Positions 18,348-28,640 are shown, numbered from the stretch's first letter. The stretch: DNA of 64,000 nucleotides from Mesostigma viride (GCA_009746045.1 RPFO01000234.1:26222-90221), one strand, 5' to 3'. The notes: generated from the letters alone by a model not told the origin. Translations and numbers: made by a program.

Positions 18348-20441
18348 TTGCTAGGGTCCGCCAGGGAGGGGGCTAAGAGTGACCCCCCCATTACTCTGGA
18401 TGAAGTTGATTTGCTCCCTGCACAGGTTGAGAGTCTCCCACTTAAGGTTGAGAGTCCCCCTGCACAGGTTGAGGGTGCATCCATGGAGGAAGAACACAAT
18501 GGGGTAGTGACTGGGTCTTCCCACGTCACCATGGTGAAAGCAGTTACCACAAGGCAACAACGTTCCCACATGGCTCTTGGAGGTAGTTTGCGTACTCCTT
18601 CAATGTTGGAGCGTGGAAGTCCTGCCTTAGGGCCGGAAGCTCCTCTAGAGGAGGAGGGTGAGGCTGATGGCCTGAATGATGCAATGGGGAGCATGGTTGT
18701 AAGTGAGCGTGCTGTTCCAAGCACCTCACCTGTATTTAATAAAATGTCTCTTGTGTCAAACATTGCATTGAGATTGCATCACATGTTTGGTCATGCTGCC
18801 CAGGCACTCCAGTTTGCAAGGAGGCTGGGAGGGACATCTTTGTTTAATGCAGTAAAACAGGTTGCTGAGGCTTGTTCCTGTAGGCTGGTTGCTCCCAAGC
18901 CTAAGAAGTCTCATGTCAGACAACCTGTGTTGCAGCCTGGATATGTACAATGTGATATCCAAGAAATCAGGAAACTGATTTTGTTGGTTGGTGTTGACAG
19001 ATATACCAAGTACAAGGTGCTGGAGCTGTTGCAAGACAAGTCTAAGCCATGTTTGGTGGCTGGGCTCCAGGCTATCAGATCCAGAATGAAACCAGTGATC
19101 CAGCTGCAGTGTGATTTAGAATTTGAGTGCTGCATGGGGAATGAAGACCTCCCTGAGTTATTTGTTGTACACAGGGAGTCCCATGGCAGTCAAGGCGTGG
19201 TGGAGAGGACAATCAGAGAACTCAAGACTATTCTGCTGACGGAGAAGAAGATTCCAAGATTGGTTCCAGCTATTATCAAGACGGCCTGGTTAAGGTCAGT
19301 TGAGGACAGATTGAATGTCAGGGCACCCATGTATGTTGGAGAGGTCCCTGTGACTCCATTATCATTGCATCTTCGGGAGCTCCCTACTGAGGTTGAGCAA
19401 GCCTGGAAAGATAGCCTTATGTTCAAGTTTGCCAAGTTGAGGCAGAAAGACAAGGGCTGGAGTGTTCTGAAACCTGTTGTTGGCCAGAGGGTAATTGTGT
19501 GGAAAGAGCCCAAGCTTGCAGGCAAGCGTGGTAGCTGGCACCCTGGAGTAGTGACCAGGGTGGAACTAGCTGGGCACAAGTGCTGGGTGAAGATGGAGGA
19601 TCCTCCCCAGAATGTGCACCGTCTGTCGTGGTCATATGTACGTCTAAGGGGTGCTGAAGCAGAGGCAGTAGCTCCTGATGTGACAACCTTGCCAGTTGGT
19701 CATGACGTCATCCCTGATCATCACGTTCAAGCTGGAAGTAATCCCCGGGTAAGTCCTGGCCAGACCCCTGGATCGGTTAACTTTCCATCCTTAGGACAGG
19801 CAGATGTGGTCCCCTCTAGCCTCACTAAGCATAGAGGTGTGGGCCTGAAAGATGTGGTGCTGGCTATGCAAAAAGCCAAGCAAGGACCTCGGGTGTCCAA
19901 GCTCAGCCAGTTGGAGGAGTCCGAGGATGCTGTCCTAGAGGTAGATACCAATGCTGAGGTTTCTGTTATGGGATCTCAACATACAGGTCAACGGCAGGTG
20001 CTTTCGCCTAGTTGTGCTTGGGTGTCTGACTTTAGTGGCAGGACACACATTATGGTATTGGGAGAGGTGCTGGTACCCTTCATGGGTGAGAATGTCACAT
20101 TTCTTGTGCTTGAAGATTATGATGGCCCTATCATCTTGGGTCAAAATTTTCTGAGCTCTCCTCGAATTGTTGTGGCATCTGATAAGCTGAGAAAGTTTGG
20201 CTGGGGTAGCATACCCTTGGTCAATTTTAAAACCTCCCTTGCCAGTGTATTTAATTCTGTGAAAGCGATCAAGAATGTGCAGTGGCCTGAGAATCAGATT
20301 CCTGTGGCTTCCAGTCTTGTGATGCCAGCTGCTCTTCACCCTAGCAGTATTGGTATTACTAAGAGATCACTGGCTGCTCATTCTCCTCTTAGCTATGATC
20401 AGCTTGTCCAGGAAATGAGTTCTCCTCTACATAATGTTTGA
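18348..20441 (+). CDS. Copia-like integrase followed by retropepsin-like domain
   Basis: About 697 residues. After an acidic linker there is an HH-CC-like zinc region (HHMFGHA about 144, later CSC), then an integrase core with QCDIQE (about 200), QCDLEFE (about 254) and GVVERTIRELK (about 283), and a C-terminal SH3-like/basic part ending in HRLSWSYVRLRG. Downstream, at about 525-605, is a retropepsin-like module: EVDTNAEVSVMG, then GPIILGQNFL about 65 residues later. The expected Asp-Thr-Gly is Asp-Thr-Asn. Protease after integrase is the reverse of the usual copia order. The first codon is not ATG; the frame follows the knuckle segment after one TGA. Confidence 0.8.
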   Translation: MLGSAREGAKSDPPITLDEVDLLPAQVESLPLKVESPPAQVEGASMEEEHNGVVTGSSHVTMVKAVTTRQQRSHMALGGSLRTPSMLERGSPALGPEAPLEEEGEADGLNDAMGSMVVSERAVPSTSPVFNKMSLVSNIALRLHHMFGHAAQALQFARRLGGTSLFNAVKQVAEACSCRLVAPKPKKSHVRQPVLQPGYVQCDIQEIRKLILLVGVDRYTKYKVLELLQDKSKPCLVAGLQAIRSRMKPVIQLQCDLEFECCMGNEDLPELFVVHRESHGSQGVVERTIRELKTILLTEKKIPRLVPAIIKTAWLRSVEDRLNVRAPMYVGEVPVTPLSLHLRELPTEVEQAWKDSLMFKFAKLRQKDKGWSVLKPVVGQRVIVWKEPKLAGKRGSWHPGVVTRVELAGHKCWVKMEDPPQNVHRLSWSYVRLRGAEAEAVAPDVTTLPVGHDVIPDHHVQAGSNPRVSPGQTPGSVNFPSLGQADVVPSSLTKHRGVGLKDVVLAMQKAKQGPRVSKLSQLEESEDAVLEVDTNAEVSVMGSQHTGQRQVLSPSCAWVSDFSGRTHIMVLGEVLVPFMGENVTFLVLEDYDGPIILGQNFLSSPRIVVASDKLRKFGWGSIPLVNFKTSLASVFNSVKAIKNVQWPENQIPVASSLVMPAALHPSSIGITKRSLAAHSPLSYDQLVQEMSSPLHNV

Positions 20442-21927
20442 GGCCTGGAGGCTAGCATTTGCCAAGGCTCTAGAGGAGTGGTTGCAGTTTGACTGCTGTC
20501 AGCCTGTGAATGAAGTTCCCCCATACAGTACACGGTTGAAGCTCAGATTCGTCATCAAGCGGAAGGAGGTGGAGGGGGTGTCTGTTCCCCATGTGCGTCC
20601 AGTTCTCAATGAATACCGTGGTACTGGGGATCTTCTGGGCGAGGAGTTGTATACACCTGGGATGCTACATGATACATGGCGTATTTTATTGTGCCTGTAT
20701 GTCGGTATGCTGAACCAGGGTGCTGATATGTCTTCAGTTCTGCTAGATTTCAAGAGAGCATTTCTGAAGGGTGATCCCAGTGTGGCTCAACAGGTGTGGC
20801 ATTGTGAAACACCATTTCATGTGCCAGTTCCTGTAGCCTGGCAGGCAGAGCTCCAGTCTAGCTACCTGCTGATTCTGAAGGGTCTAGAAGGTCTCAGGTC
20901 CAGTCCCATCATTTGGAGGCTTACCCTGGAAGACTTCTTGACTAAACACTGTGGGTTGAAGGTGTCATCTGTGGACCCATGTTTATTGCTGGGTAGGTGG
21001 CATGATTTACCTGTGTATGCTAGCCTGCATGGTGATGACTTGCACTTGATTGCTCCCACTAAGTGGTTGAGTCAGTTTGTGCCCATCATTAATGATGCAT
21101 TTCCTCTGGGAAAAGAATTGTGGCAGAAGCCTGGAGAGGCTGTCACGTTCTGTGGAATGCAGGCTACATTGGTTCAGGAGGGGAGTCAGTGGCTGATTAA
21201 GCTGCAGGCGGGCAATGACTACAAGAGTACCATTCTTCAATCTGTTCCAGAGGTCATGACGTCATCCATTGCACCTGAGCTGAAAGGCAAGTTGGCCTGG
21301 TATGGCAGCATTTGTGGGCCTGACATGATGGTCCATAGCAGATCCCCTGATGATGTGCTAATCCTGGAGGAGCCTTCCCAGATTATTGCACATGTTAACA
21401 AGTCTCCTGGTATTACTTTAGCTGGGATTGATTTGTCTTTGCCATTTTCCTTGGATATCTATGTTGATAGCTCCATGGATAGCAGGCAAGTTTCTAAGGT
21501 CAGAGGCAGGTCAGCTGGCTTGTTTGTGCTTCAGCAGCATAGGCCTAGTCTTGTGGCCTGGTACAGTCGTCTTCAAAGAAGGGTTGCTGTGAGTTCAGAT
21601 GTCTCTGAGTGCAGAGCCATTTGTGAAGGGATTCAGTCCAGTTTGTACATCAAGGAGCTGTTGCTAGCTATGGCTTCAGTGACTCCTCATACTCTTCAGA
21701 TGGAAACCTTGATCCTTTCAGATAACATGGGCATGGTCCAGTTTGTGCACAAGCAGTTGGCCAGGAGCAGAGATCTGGATTATCTCCTGTTGAAGGAGTT
21801 GGCAGGTCTGGTGGATATTCAACATCTTCCAGGTTCTGAGAATCCTGCTGATGCCTTGACCAAGTTACCTCACAAGTCTGCTGAGCAATATAAGCTTCTT
21901 TACAAGCTGATGAGCTCCTCTGTGTGA
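20434..21927 (+). CDS. Copia-like reverse transcriptase-RNase H
   Basis: About 497 residues, starting at an ATG that overlaps the previous stop by 8 bp. RT motifs: LDFKRAFLKGD (about 104), LKGLEGLRSSPIIW, and the catalytic box SLHGDDLHL (about 198) in place of YVDD. RNase H: IYVDSSMD (about 343), WYSRLQRR, SSDVSECRA, LSDNMGM, and terminal PADALTK. These are the usual Ty1/copia landmarks. The RT-RH module looks intact. With Gag in frame 2, INT-PR in frame 3 and RT-RH in frame 1, each step needs a frame change. Confidence 0.88.
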   Translation: MFEAWRLAFAKALEEWLQFDCCQPVNEVPPYSTRLKLRFVIKRKEVEGVSVPHVRPVLNEYRGTGDLLGEELYTPGMLHDTWRILLCLYVGMLNQGADMSSVLLDFKRAFLKGDPSVAQQVWHCETPFHVPVPVAWQAELQSSYLLILKGLEGLRSSPIIWRLTLEDFLTKHCGLKVSSVDPCLLLGRWHDLPVYASLHGDDLHLIAPTKWLSQFVPIINDAFPLGKELWQKPGEAVTFCGMQATLVQEGSQWLIKLQAGNDYKSTILQSVPEVMTSSIAPELKGKLAWYGSICGPDMMVHSRSPDDVLILEEPSQIIAHVNKSPGITLAGIDLSLPFSLDIYVDSSMDSRQVSKVRGRSAGLFVLQQHRPSLVAWYSRLQRRVAVSSDVSECRAICEGIQSSLYIKELLLAMASVTPHTLQMETLILSDNMGMVQFVHKQLARSRDLDYLLLKELAGLVDIQHLPGSENPADALTKLPHKSAEQYKLLYKLMSSSV

Positions 21928-22704
21928 GTTGAGCAATTCCAGCTGGAGCTTTGAGTTTGGTGACTGATTGGGTGAGAAGAGCTAACATAGAGCTGGGCTC
22001 TGTTATGCTGAGAGCTGTGATGCTCTGAGGGCAGTAATGCTCTGTGTACATATGTGTATAATACTGTATTCTATGTAATGCTCAGTCATGGAGCATGATG
22101 TTGGTTGGGGGTTTGTCCTCAGTTTGAGGTTTGTCTCAACCAAAGGGATTTTATATGTAGGGCAGGGTTCGATTCCCTGGGGCTGCTTAGGCGGATTTTC
22201 CCGGATTGGCTGGCCCATCAACGTGCTGGTGAGGTGGCGACAGGTCCCCCTAGTTTTGTCCCAGACAGAGGAATGTAGTTTGTCATGTGCTTAATATATT
22301 TTGTGATGTGCTATTTCTCAGTCCATGGTGGGCGCCAGTTCTGATAACTATCAATGTCTACCTGATAAGGTCTTGTGGGTAACTTGTGGGGTTCCAATCA
22401 GGAGCCATTATGGTGATGATTCCATTTTGGTCATTATTCTGGTTAGCCACAAGCTGCTATTCCAAACACTTGGCTTTCTACTTCCAGTGGATAGGGAATT
22501 CATTGTAATTCGTCATGGCTGAGATGTGTTGTGATCTGGTGCTTGATTAATCCCGAGCAGAGACTACAGAGAGCTGGGAGGGATGTCAAGTGCTATGCTT
22601 GTTGTTTCTATATATGTGTTGCCAAGCCTAACAGCTCTAAAAGAAAGAAAGGGCTGGAGTTAATATGGCTGTTACGTCCAAGCTCTAAAAGAGAAGAAAG
22701 GGCT
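21928..22704. other. 3' flank of the copia-like element, no gene
   Basis: Non-coding. At about 22165-22183 a perfect tRNA T-arm shape is seen (CAGGG TTCGATT CCCTG), but no matching acceptor or anticodon arm lies upstream. A ~35-bp segment ending in GGGCTGGAGTTAATAT occurs twice (near 22627-22662 and 22679-22714), the second copy running into the LTR-like repeat. No copy of sequence from upstream of Gag was found, so this element shows no LTR pair of its own. Confidence 0.5.
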
Positions 22705-23334
22705 GGAGTTAATATTGCCTGGCAAGCAATATTATTCTACTAAGCTACTTGGCTTGTAGAGATTCTACTTCCGGTTACTACAATCCAGAAACGGGTTCAT
22801 TCTGATGAGTATTGCTCGAGATATGAGCAAGATACTGTTCTACTACATTCTACTTGGATTCGGTGATTCTACGGTGGTTCTTCAAGTGACGCGTGGCATA
22901 CGACGTCTTGTCACAGTGTACGATAGGACATTTAGTCTCCGACACTGCGGTCTATTCAATGCTATTGATTAGACGTAACAAATAGTGACAGGACTTGTGC
23001 GACAGGACACTGATGTGACTATTTATGGATAACGAGTCGAGATCTGCTGGTCCAGAGTGAAGGACAGCAATATTGTGAGATGATCTGTCCTATCAGTCAT
23101 CTGGATGTGACTGCGTCACAATTAGTATATAACGAGCAGGAAGCTGCCACTTGGTAGCACCACTTTCCCTGCACCTGTGTCCTCGCACCTTCGGCGACGG
23201 TTCTCACGTGCCTCGTGCGTTCTGTGCTGGTAGCCATAACCAGCAACGTAAACCTATTGATTAATATAACTACTTCCTCTGTAGATATTAATCAGTGCAG
23301 ACTGAACCACAGTTCAGCCACAGTTTGGTTAACT
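22705..23334. repeat. LTR-like direct repeat, copy 2
   Basis: A 630-bp near-identical copy of 14061-14697, in the same orientation. It lacks the 7-bp insertion of copy 1. Similarity stops at about 23334; the flanking DNA then differs from that after copy 1. If it is the 3' LTR of a 9.3-kb composite, the composite runs 14061-23334 and holds other nested elements. Confidence 0.75.
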
Positions 23335-24831
23335 GGAGGAATCCCGCCATTCGACCCCGGAGCGGACGTGTCGGCATCTGCTCTATTTGCATCCGCCATG
23401 GCTCGAGTCTGCGCTTGCGTCAGTGGCATGCACCAGCTGACCGATGGGCAAAACAAGAACCAACAAGCCTAGGTTTCGCTGATAAGAAGCAACAACCAAA
23501 GGCTTTATAACAGGCGTCAAGGATAACGACTCGACTAGCCTGCCAGAAAAAGACAAGAGCCAGCAAATTCTGGCTAGTTCTATTTTCCTAAAATCTGTCT
23601 CAAGACACTTCCTTTACAAACTGTCAGCCAGGCCGTTCCCTGTACTGCTGATGGTTGATAAACACTAAAGCCAACGTCTTGGCTTCGAACAGAAGGAAGC
23701 AGACTACCGGGTAGTCTCTTCGAGTAACGAAAGGAGGGCTCTCAGCCGAGGACAAGGAACTGTCCCTCGTGCCTGATGACCACCTTATTGCCTCCCCTGC
23801 TACAGAATGATGCTTTCACAACACACACTTTGCACAGTCTGATGATGAAGCCGCACATGCGGAATTTATTGAGAAAGTTAATACAATTACAACACGTTGA
23901 TAGTCTCAATATCGATGCACTCCATGCTCACGAGCCCGCAGTTAGGCAGCGCTCCATGACATGCTACCGGCCTTGCTCCCAAGGAAAGGGAGAAACACGA
24001 AGGCCACTAACGAGAGACTCGAAGAGACTACACGCTACGTGAGAGTCCTCTTCGACTATGAACCAAACCATTCGTCATGCCACACGCATGACACACGCCA
24101 CACTTGTCAGTCCAGCCAGGAATGCCAAAACTATCTTGCTGCCTGAACCATGCAAACAGAAACCGCATTCCAGTTGCCGTCCTGGCTTACTACCACACAT
24201 GCCAACAAAAACAGGAAGGCATCCCGACAAATCTAAATTGCTACCCTGTTGCCGATCTCATCTCCTAGAGGCTCCGGCATTTCTGTCCCTGGGAATGTCC
24301 GGCATTGAGTCACGACCACCAAGGTCGAAGCATAATATCCTTCAAACAATCTGCACGCTCACACCTTGCGTGTGAGTGGCCCAGCAAACATTGCTTCTAA
24401 TCTTTCCTTTCTAGAAGAAATCCCTTTGTAGGGCTGCCAGCGATTTCGCATTCATTCCAGCGATCTGGCTCCGCACCGCAAATTGTCCTTTTCCATTTTC
24501 TGTCCAGTCCTCATAACGTTGACCCGCTATTCTACACCACAAAGACACCTGGCCTGTCAATAGCCTCGGCGCTGTTGAAGTCCAGCAGTCCAGCTCCAGC
24601 TCCAGCTCCAGCTCCAGCTCCAGCTGTCCACTAACTCGCGTATGATCCTCTCGACGCTGCGCACTTGTGCTGCCGTCCGCTCAAGTACGTCAGTGCTGCG
24701 CGCCCAGCCGTGCCTGGCCCGGCGCGCGCGCACGTGCACTTTCGTCCGCTCTTATGCTGCAAGTGCTAGTGTCCCCCCCCCGGTCACTAGCCTTTGTCGA
24801 AAATGCGCAGAAAACAAATTCCTTGCGCACG
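23335..24831. other. No gene seen; hexanucleotide repeat
   Basis: Only short frames of no recognised family. A CTCCAG hexanucleotide microsatellite of about six units lies at 24591-24626. The rest shows no repeats shared within the window. Confidence 0.4.
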
Positions 24832-25302
24832 TCACCGGTCTTGTGCACAGTGGGCGCCCGGATGACATAGCTCGTGTCCGTGACAGGCGGACAGACGCAC
24901 AGATGATGGTGGGTGAGCACGCAATCCCGGGCGCAGGCTAGCACGAGGGGCTACTGATGCGACAGGATATTGGCCGACAATTCGCCCAACATGTAACTGG
25001 GTTTGTGGGCTAGCACTGCCACCACCACGCCCGCGACCAACGGGAGAGGTGCGAGGGATAGCTACCTGGGGCTGATCAGGGGTAAGGTGTAGAGTGGGCT
25101 CGGGAGCCGCAGGGGATTGGTTTGCTGTCCTGTCATTAATAGGAGCGGTCTCGGGTGGGACTACACTAGCAGCCGGTGCAGGGACAGGCTGAGGGGGCCG
25201 TGCCTGGGGTTGGCCGGCCTGATGGGACCGGGTACGCTGACTCACAGCGTCTGCATTGTCTACTCCTGCCTGCCTAGGCTGATGTTGACTATGATCGGCC
25301 AT
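24832..25302 (-). CDS. Pro/Gln-rich uncharacterised ORF
   Basis: From ATG at 25302 the product is about 156 residues. It begins MADHSQHQPRQ, is low in complexity throughout (Pro, Gln, Ala, Arg), and ends with a His/Cys-containing tail. No domain is recognised. It lies 102 bp downstream of the next minus-strand ORF, so the two may share a transcript. Its translation may be structural or spurious. Confidence 0.35.
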   Translation of the reverse strand: MADHSQHQPRQAGVDNADAVSQRTRSHQAGQPQARPPQPVPAPAASVVPPETAPINDRTANQSPAAPEPTLHLTPDQPQVAIPRTSPVGRGRGGGSASPQTQLHVGRIVGQYPVASVAPRASLRPGLRAHPPSSVRLSACHGHELCHPGAHCAQDR

Positions 25303-25404
25303 TTGTTTATGCACGCAAGAATTTAATTACTAATAGTTATTGAATTAAACACAAGGGGTCTCACTGTTGCCGCTGTATAGAAGGAAGAACGGTCAAGACG
25401 TTAT

Positions 25405-25902
25405 CTAGCCCTCGATATTTACAAGGTCCGTCATTGGACCGTCTGAGGTACGGTGCACGTACTCCTCGCCGCCGAAAACAGTGAAGTCACTAGTTGGGGC
25501 AGGCTCCAGGCGTGCGGCGCGCGCGATAGCTTTAATGACCCAGATACTACGGAGGAGGTACCCGCCGCCAATTGTGGGGATGGCCGTACGCCGAGGCCGC
25601 AGGCCGGCCGGGCGTGACTTTGGGAGTACGAGTGACGCGAGGACGTTAGGGGCCGCGGGTTCCACAAATGGAGGAAGACTTGCGTCGTCCTCGTGGGAGA
25701 ACAGTGCGCGGTATACCAGATGGGCGTGGGCGGTCTGATGATACGACTCGCCGTAGCCGTGCACTCGTTTGCGGATGAGCTTGACAGCCGCGCGGTACCG
25801 GGCCGTTAACTCGCGAGCTTTCTCGCCAGGGTAGGCGTTTTCCAGTGTTAGAATGTCGATTTCCTTTGGGGATAATCCCTTACGAGGAAAGGGGACCCCC
25901 AT
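25405..25902 (-). CDS. Uncharacterised ORF in a viroplasmin-linked cassette
   Basis: A 165-residue ORF with ATG at 25902. It has a clear helical N-terminal half (SPKEIDILTLENAYPGEKA, then LTARYRAAVKLIRKR) and a Pro/Arg middle. No family is recognised. It lies between two other minus-strand ORFs, the upstream one viroplasmin-like, in an arrangement that resembles a small multi-ORF element. AT-rich sequence separates the ORFs. Confidence 0.5.
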   Translation of the reverse strand: MGVPFPRKGLSPKEIDILTLENAYPGEKARELTARYRAAVKLIRKRVHGYGESYHQTAHAHLVYRALFSHEDDASLPPFVEPAAPNVLASLVLPKSRPAGLRPRRTAIPTIGGGYLLRSIWVIKAIARAARLEPAPTSDFTVFGGEEYVHRTSDGPMTDLVNIEG

Positions 25903-26166
25903 GCTGGGGTACCATTTTGGGGGTACAATAGCGACACGAAATAAAAATCAAGCCCACTGGGGTCAGTGACTTGATGATTTTAGGCCTCTAAGAAAGAAGT
26001 AGGCTAAAACAAATTAGAAACAATAAAACATGATTTAATTAAGCAACACTACTCGGGTCTACCGCCTGCATCCTTATCATGGCCTGTTTATTTTCCCTCT
26101 ATCAGTACTGCTAACCACCCAATAAGAGGCGGGGGTGACTACTGGCACGCGTCACCCTTGTACTCC

Positions 26167-26595
26167 CTAACTAGATGTCGTAAACGGCTGGGACGATTGT
26201 CCTACTTGTCTAGTGACTTGTGACAAGGCAGGAGAGGGACACGGTTCAGGAGACGGAATGACAGGGGTACATCGAGCACGGCGAGTAGGGTTGGTGACCG
26301 GGTGCCCACGTCTATGGAGTCCTTCTGGGGCACGCAAGTTATCTATAAGGTATTCATATGCTGCATCCAATGAGTGGAAACCTGGGTATTCACACTGTGG
26401 GATCCCTGAGGTTACGTTACTGGCTGTAACCCAACTAAGTACTATGCCTGCAAACGTAGGGGTGATTACAGCATAGAAGGGGTAGTTACTACCTGTACCG
26501 CTGGGACGCCAAATGGAACTAAGATCACGGGGTACTCGTTTCTTACTATGGGATGCAGAGGATTGGGAAGAGCTAGCAGATTGGGGCACACGCAT
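26167..26595 (-). CDS. Second viroplasmin/RNase H1-N-like protein
   Basis: A 142-residue protein with ATG at 26595. Residues about 38-85 match the pattern of the hybrid-binding/viroplasmin fold: PFYAVITP, a GIVLSWVTASNV beta-turn with the conserved Trp, EYPGFHSLDAAYEYL with the Phe and Glu-Ala-Tyr positions. The N-terminus is Ser/Lys/Arg-rich and the tail Pro/Ser-rich. It is distinct from the ORF at 5390-5815 but has the same layout: basic/Ser start, fold, low-complexity tail. It likely binds RNA/DNA hybrid. Confidence 0.5.
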   Translation of the reverse strand: MRVPQSASSSQSSASHSKKRVPRDLSSIWRPSGTGSNYPFYAVITPTFAGIVLSWVTASNVTSGIPQCEYPGFHSLDAAYEYLIDNLRAPEGLHRRGHPVTNPTRRARCTPVIPSPEPCPSPALSQVTRQVGQSSQPFTTSS

Positions 26596-27257
26596 TATGA
26601 TACCATATTACTAATGACAGCCTACTCATAAGCACATACCTTGGTAACTGAAAGGGCCAGAGGGGGACCGTGTGCAGGGTGGGTAGGTTTTCTCAGGGGG
26701 TGGTAGCAAGGGCCTGTTTCAAACAAGCAGCGCAAGCATGCACACCACTCGGTTAACGGGGTGATACTAACCCGTAACCCACAGCACAATTACCACCTGT
26801 TTTTAGTGAAATTTCGGCAGCATTTCCCCTGTACAGTGGGGGGATGCTGGCCTCCTTGAGGCCGTGGCTGGGTCGTCGCCGTCTTGGGCCCTTCACCACT
26901 TGGGCCCTTCACTGGTCAATGGACGAAAAACAGAAAACAATGCTGGCGACCCTTGGCGTCCTGGCTCGTAGGGCTCCGTCTCGTGTGAAAATGGAGACAA
27001 AATCACACAAACAGGGCCTAACTGCGCATGCCAGGGCAAAACATCATTCCTACAATATTCCTTAGCACTAGACTCGCAGTAGGGACACTAGCAATGCGTG
27101 AATTCAACCCAGTTCACAGAATGTGGTTCTAATTGGACGACTCAAGTCTCTCCGCTTTACTGGGTCAAAAACAAGCAATATTCCACCAAATTGAGCGATT
27201 CCAACTACGGCCAAGCAAGGGAAGGGTCTCCCCTACTTGCTAATTCGTTTTCGAAAG
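26596..27257. other. No gene seen
   Basis: Non-coding stretch between the small-ORF cassette and the 422-bp repeat. Only short shadow frames. Confidence 0.4.
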
Positions 27258-27679
27258 GAATCGGGGTTCTTTGAACGGAGTTTCTTCTATACGTGAATGC
27301 GGGAACAAGAGGCCGCTGGATGAGCGGCTTATAGGTCGCAGTGTTTACTCGTAGCTGTTTGGCTAGAGCTTTTGTGATTAGTAGATGCAATATAGTGCAT
27401 GGTTGAAAAATGAATTAAATAAAATGTGCGTTCCGCGCTTGGGTTGATTATACCCGGGCGGAACGGGGCGTGAGGTGCAGTGCCCCTGAAAAGAACAACC
27501 TACGCATTATTTAATACTAGCCGTGCAGATTCGGGATATTCTACCCCCGGTCTGTACGGTTAGCGTCTTACTAGCATCCACTAAACATAAGGGTTTAATG
27601 ACGTCAGTTAGCTAGGGATAAGGGAGGTTTTGCGACTAAAAGCCGCTCTGGCTGGTTTTGTCGGCCTCTTTCTTTGCTC
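27258..27679. repeat. 422-bp direct repeat, copy A1
   Basis: By eye this is identical to 28641-29062. It starts at GAATCGGGGTTC and ends at TTTGCTC in both copies. It contains GCGGAACGGGGCG, an ATTAAATAAAAT segment and a run of T/A-rich promoter-like sequence, but no ORF. The two copies are in the same orientation 1383 bp apart. They could be LTRs of a short non-autonomous element or a recent segmental duplication; the ends are not TG...CA. Confidence 0.85.
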
Positions 27680-28517
27680 GTTGTCGTTGCGGCGGCAGCC
27701 GCAGCTATGGGTGCTGCGGAGCAAAATCCCAAAAGCACTGGTTGCACTGGCCACTTGGCCAGTGGTGAGACTTCCAGTTGTTAACCGGCCAGGCGTAGTT
27801 CCTCGCCCGGTTAACTAAAAGAAAAGAAAAAGATTACCTCCGGTCCGCACCTTTTCCCCAGCTTGGGGTCTTTGGTGGGCCGGATGCCGTGACAGGTGCT
27901 CAACTGTCGCTTGGTCGGCCCAGTGCGCGAGCTGGTGCTCCGTACCTGGGGATGCTTGCACCCCGGGTTGGAGCCGGATGGCTGGCACTGGCGACCCGTG
28001 TCTCGGTCCGCGGCCTGCGGCTTTTTCTTCGGAAATTGCTGCTGGCCAGCAAACTTTGCAATTGCCTTCCGCCGAGGGGGGGTGGTTGGGGCTGGGGACG
28101 GCGATGGGAAAAGCGTCTAAGCTAGAAATTTTTTCCCCACGCATAGAAACCTCGGGGGGGAATGCGGTCTTGGCTGAACGGACTCTCGTTCAGCCAGGTG
28201 CCTGGGGCTGTGGCCTCGGGCATCCGGGCTGGCGGGGCCTGGGCTAGGTCCACGTTTTTTCTCGAAGCACCCCGGGTCTATGGGGAGACGGCCATAGCGG
28301 TACCGACTCGGGGCCCCGAGAGGGGTCATGATAGGCTGGCCGTGCGCAATCGCAGTGCAAATGCGCTGGGTCTTTTTGGGCCTGGCCATGCATCCACAGC
28401 CGCCGGGCACACGCCTCCCGATGTGGGGGGGCTCCCGTTTTGCGGCAGGGCGGTCACTTGTGACAACGAGCAAGGTGGAGTGCGGCTTCAAGGGAAAGCC
28501 AGGGCGGGGGTGATTGG
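27680..28517. other. Spacer between direct repeats, no gene assigned
   Basis: GC-rich, with overlapping open frames on both strands of no recognised family. It is flanked by copies of the 422-bp repeat and, on the right, by a 57-bp repeat (28518-28574), so it may be the internal part of a small element. Confidence 0.3.
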
Positions 28518-28574
28518 GCAACGTACTTCATGAAGGGCCTTGAACGGCGTGCCTCCGGGCATGTCAATTAGTGT
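28518..28574. repeat. 57-bp direct repeat B1 (copy at 29098-29154)
   Basis: The segment from GGCAACGTACTTCATG to GTCAATTAGTG occurs here and again at 29098-29154. B1 lies before, and B2 after, the second copy of the 422-bp repeat. The order A1-spacer-B1-A2-B2 implies a duplication that carried part of the unit twice. Confidence 0.8.
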
Positions 28575-28640
28575 CACATGTATGCTTCCACTTATTGTTT
28601 TAATGAAGATGCTGGTTTTTGTGGGAGCTACGTGGGACAT

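Noticed and set aside
22160-22190. tRNA gene from a perfect T-arm
   Set aside because: No acceptor, D-arm or anticodon arm can be paired at the right distance. At most it is a tRNA remnant or SINE piece.
27680-28517. Genes in the spacer between the 422-bp repeats
   Set aside because: Several frames are open on both strands because of GC content; none carries recognisable motifs.
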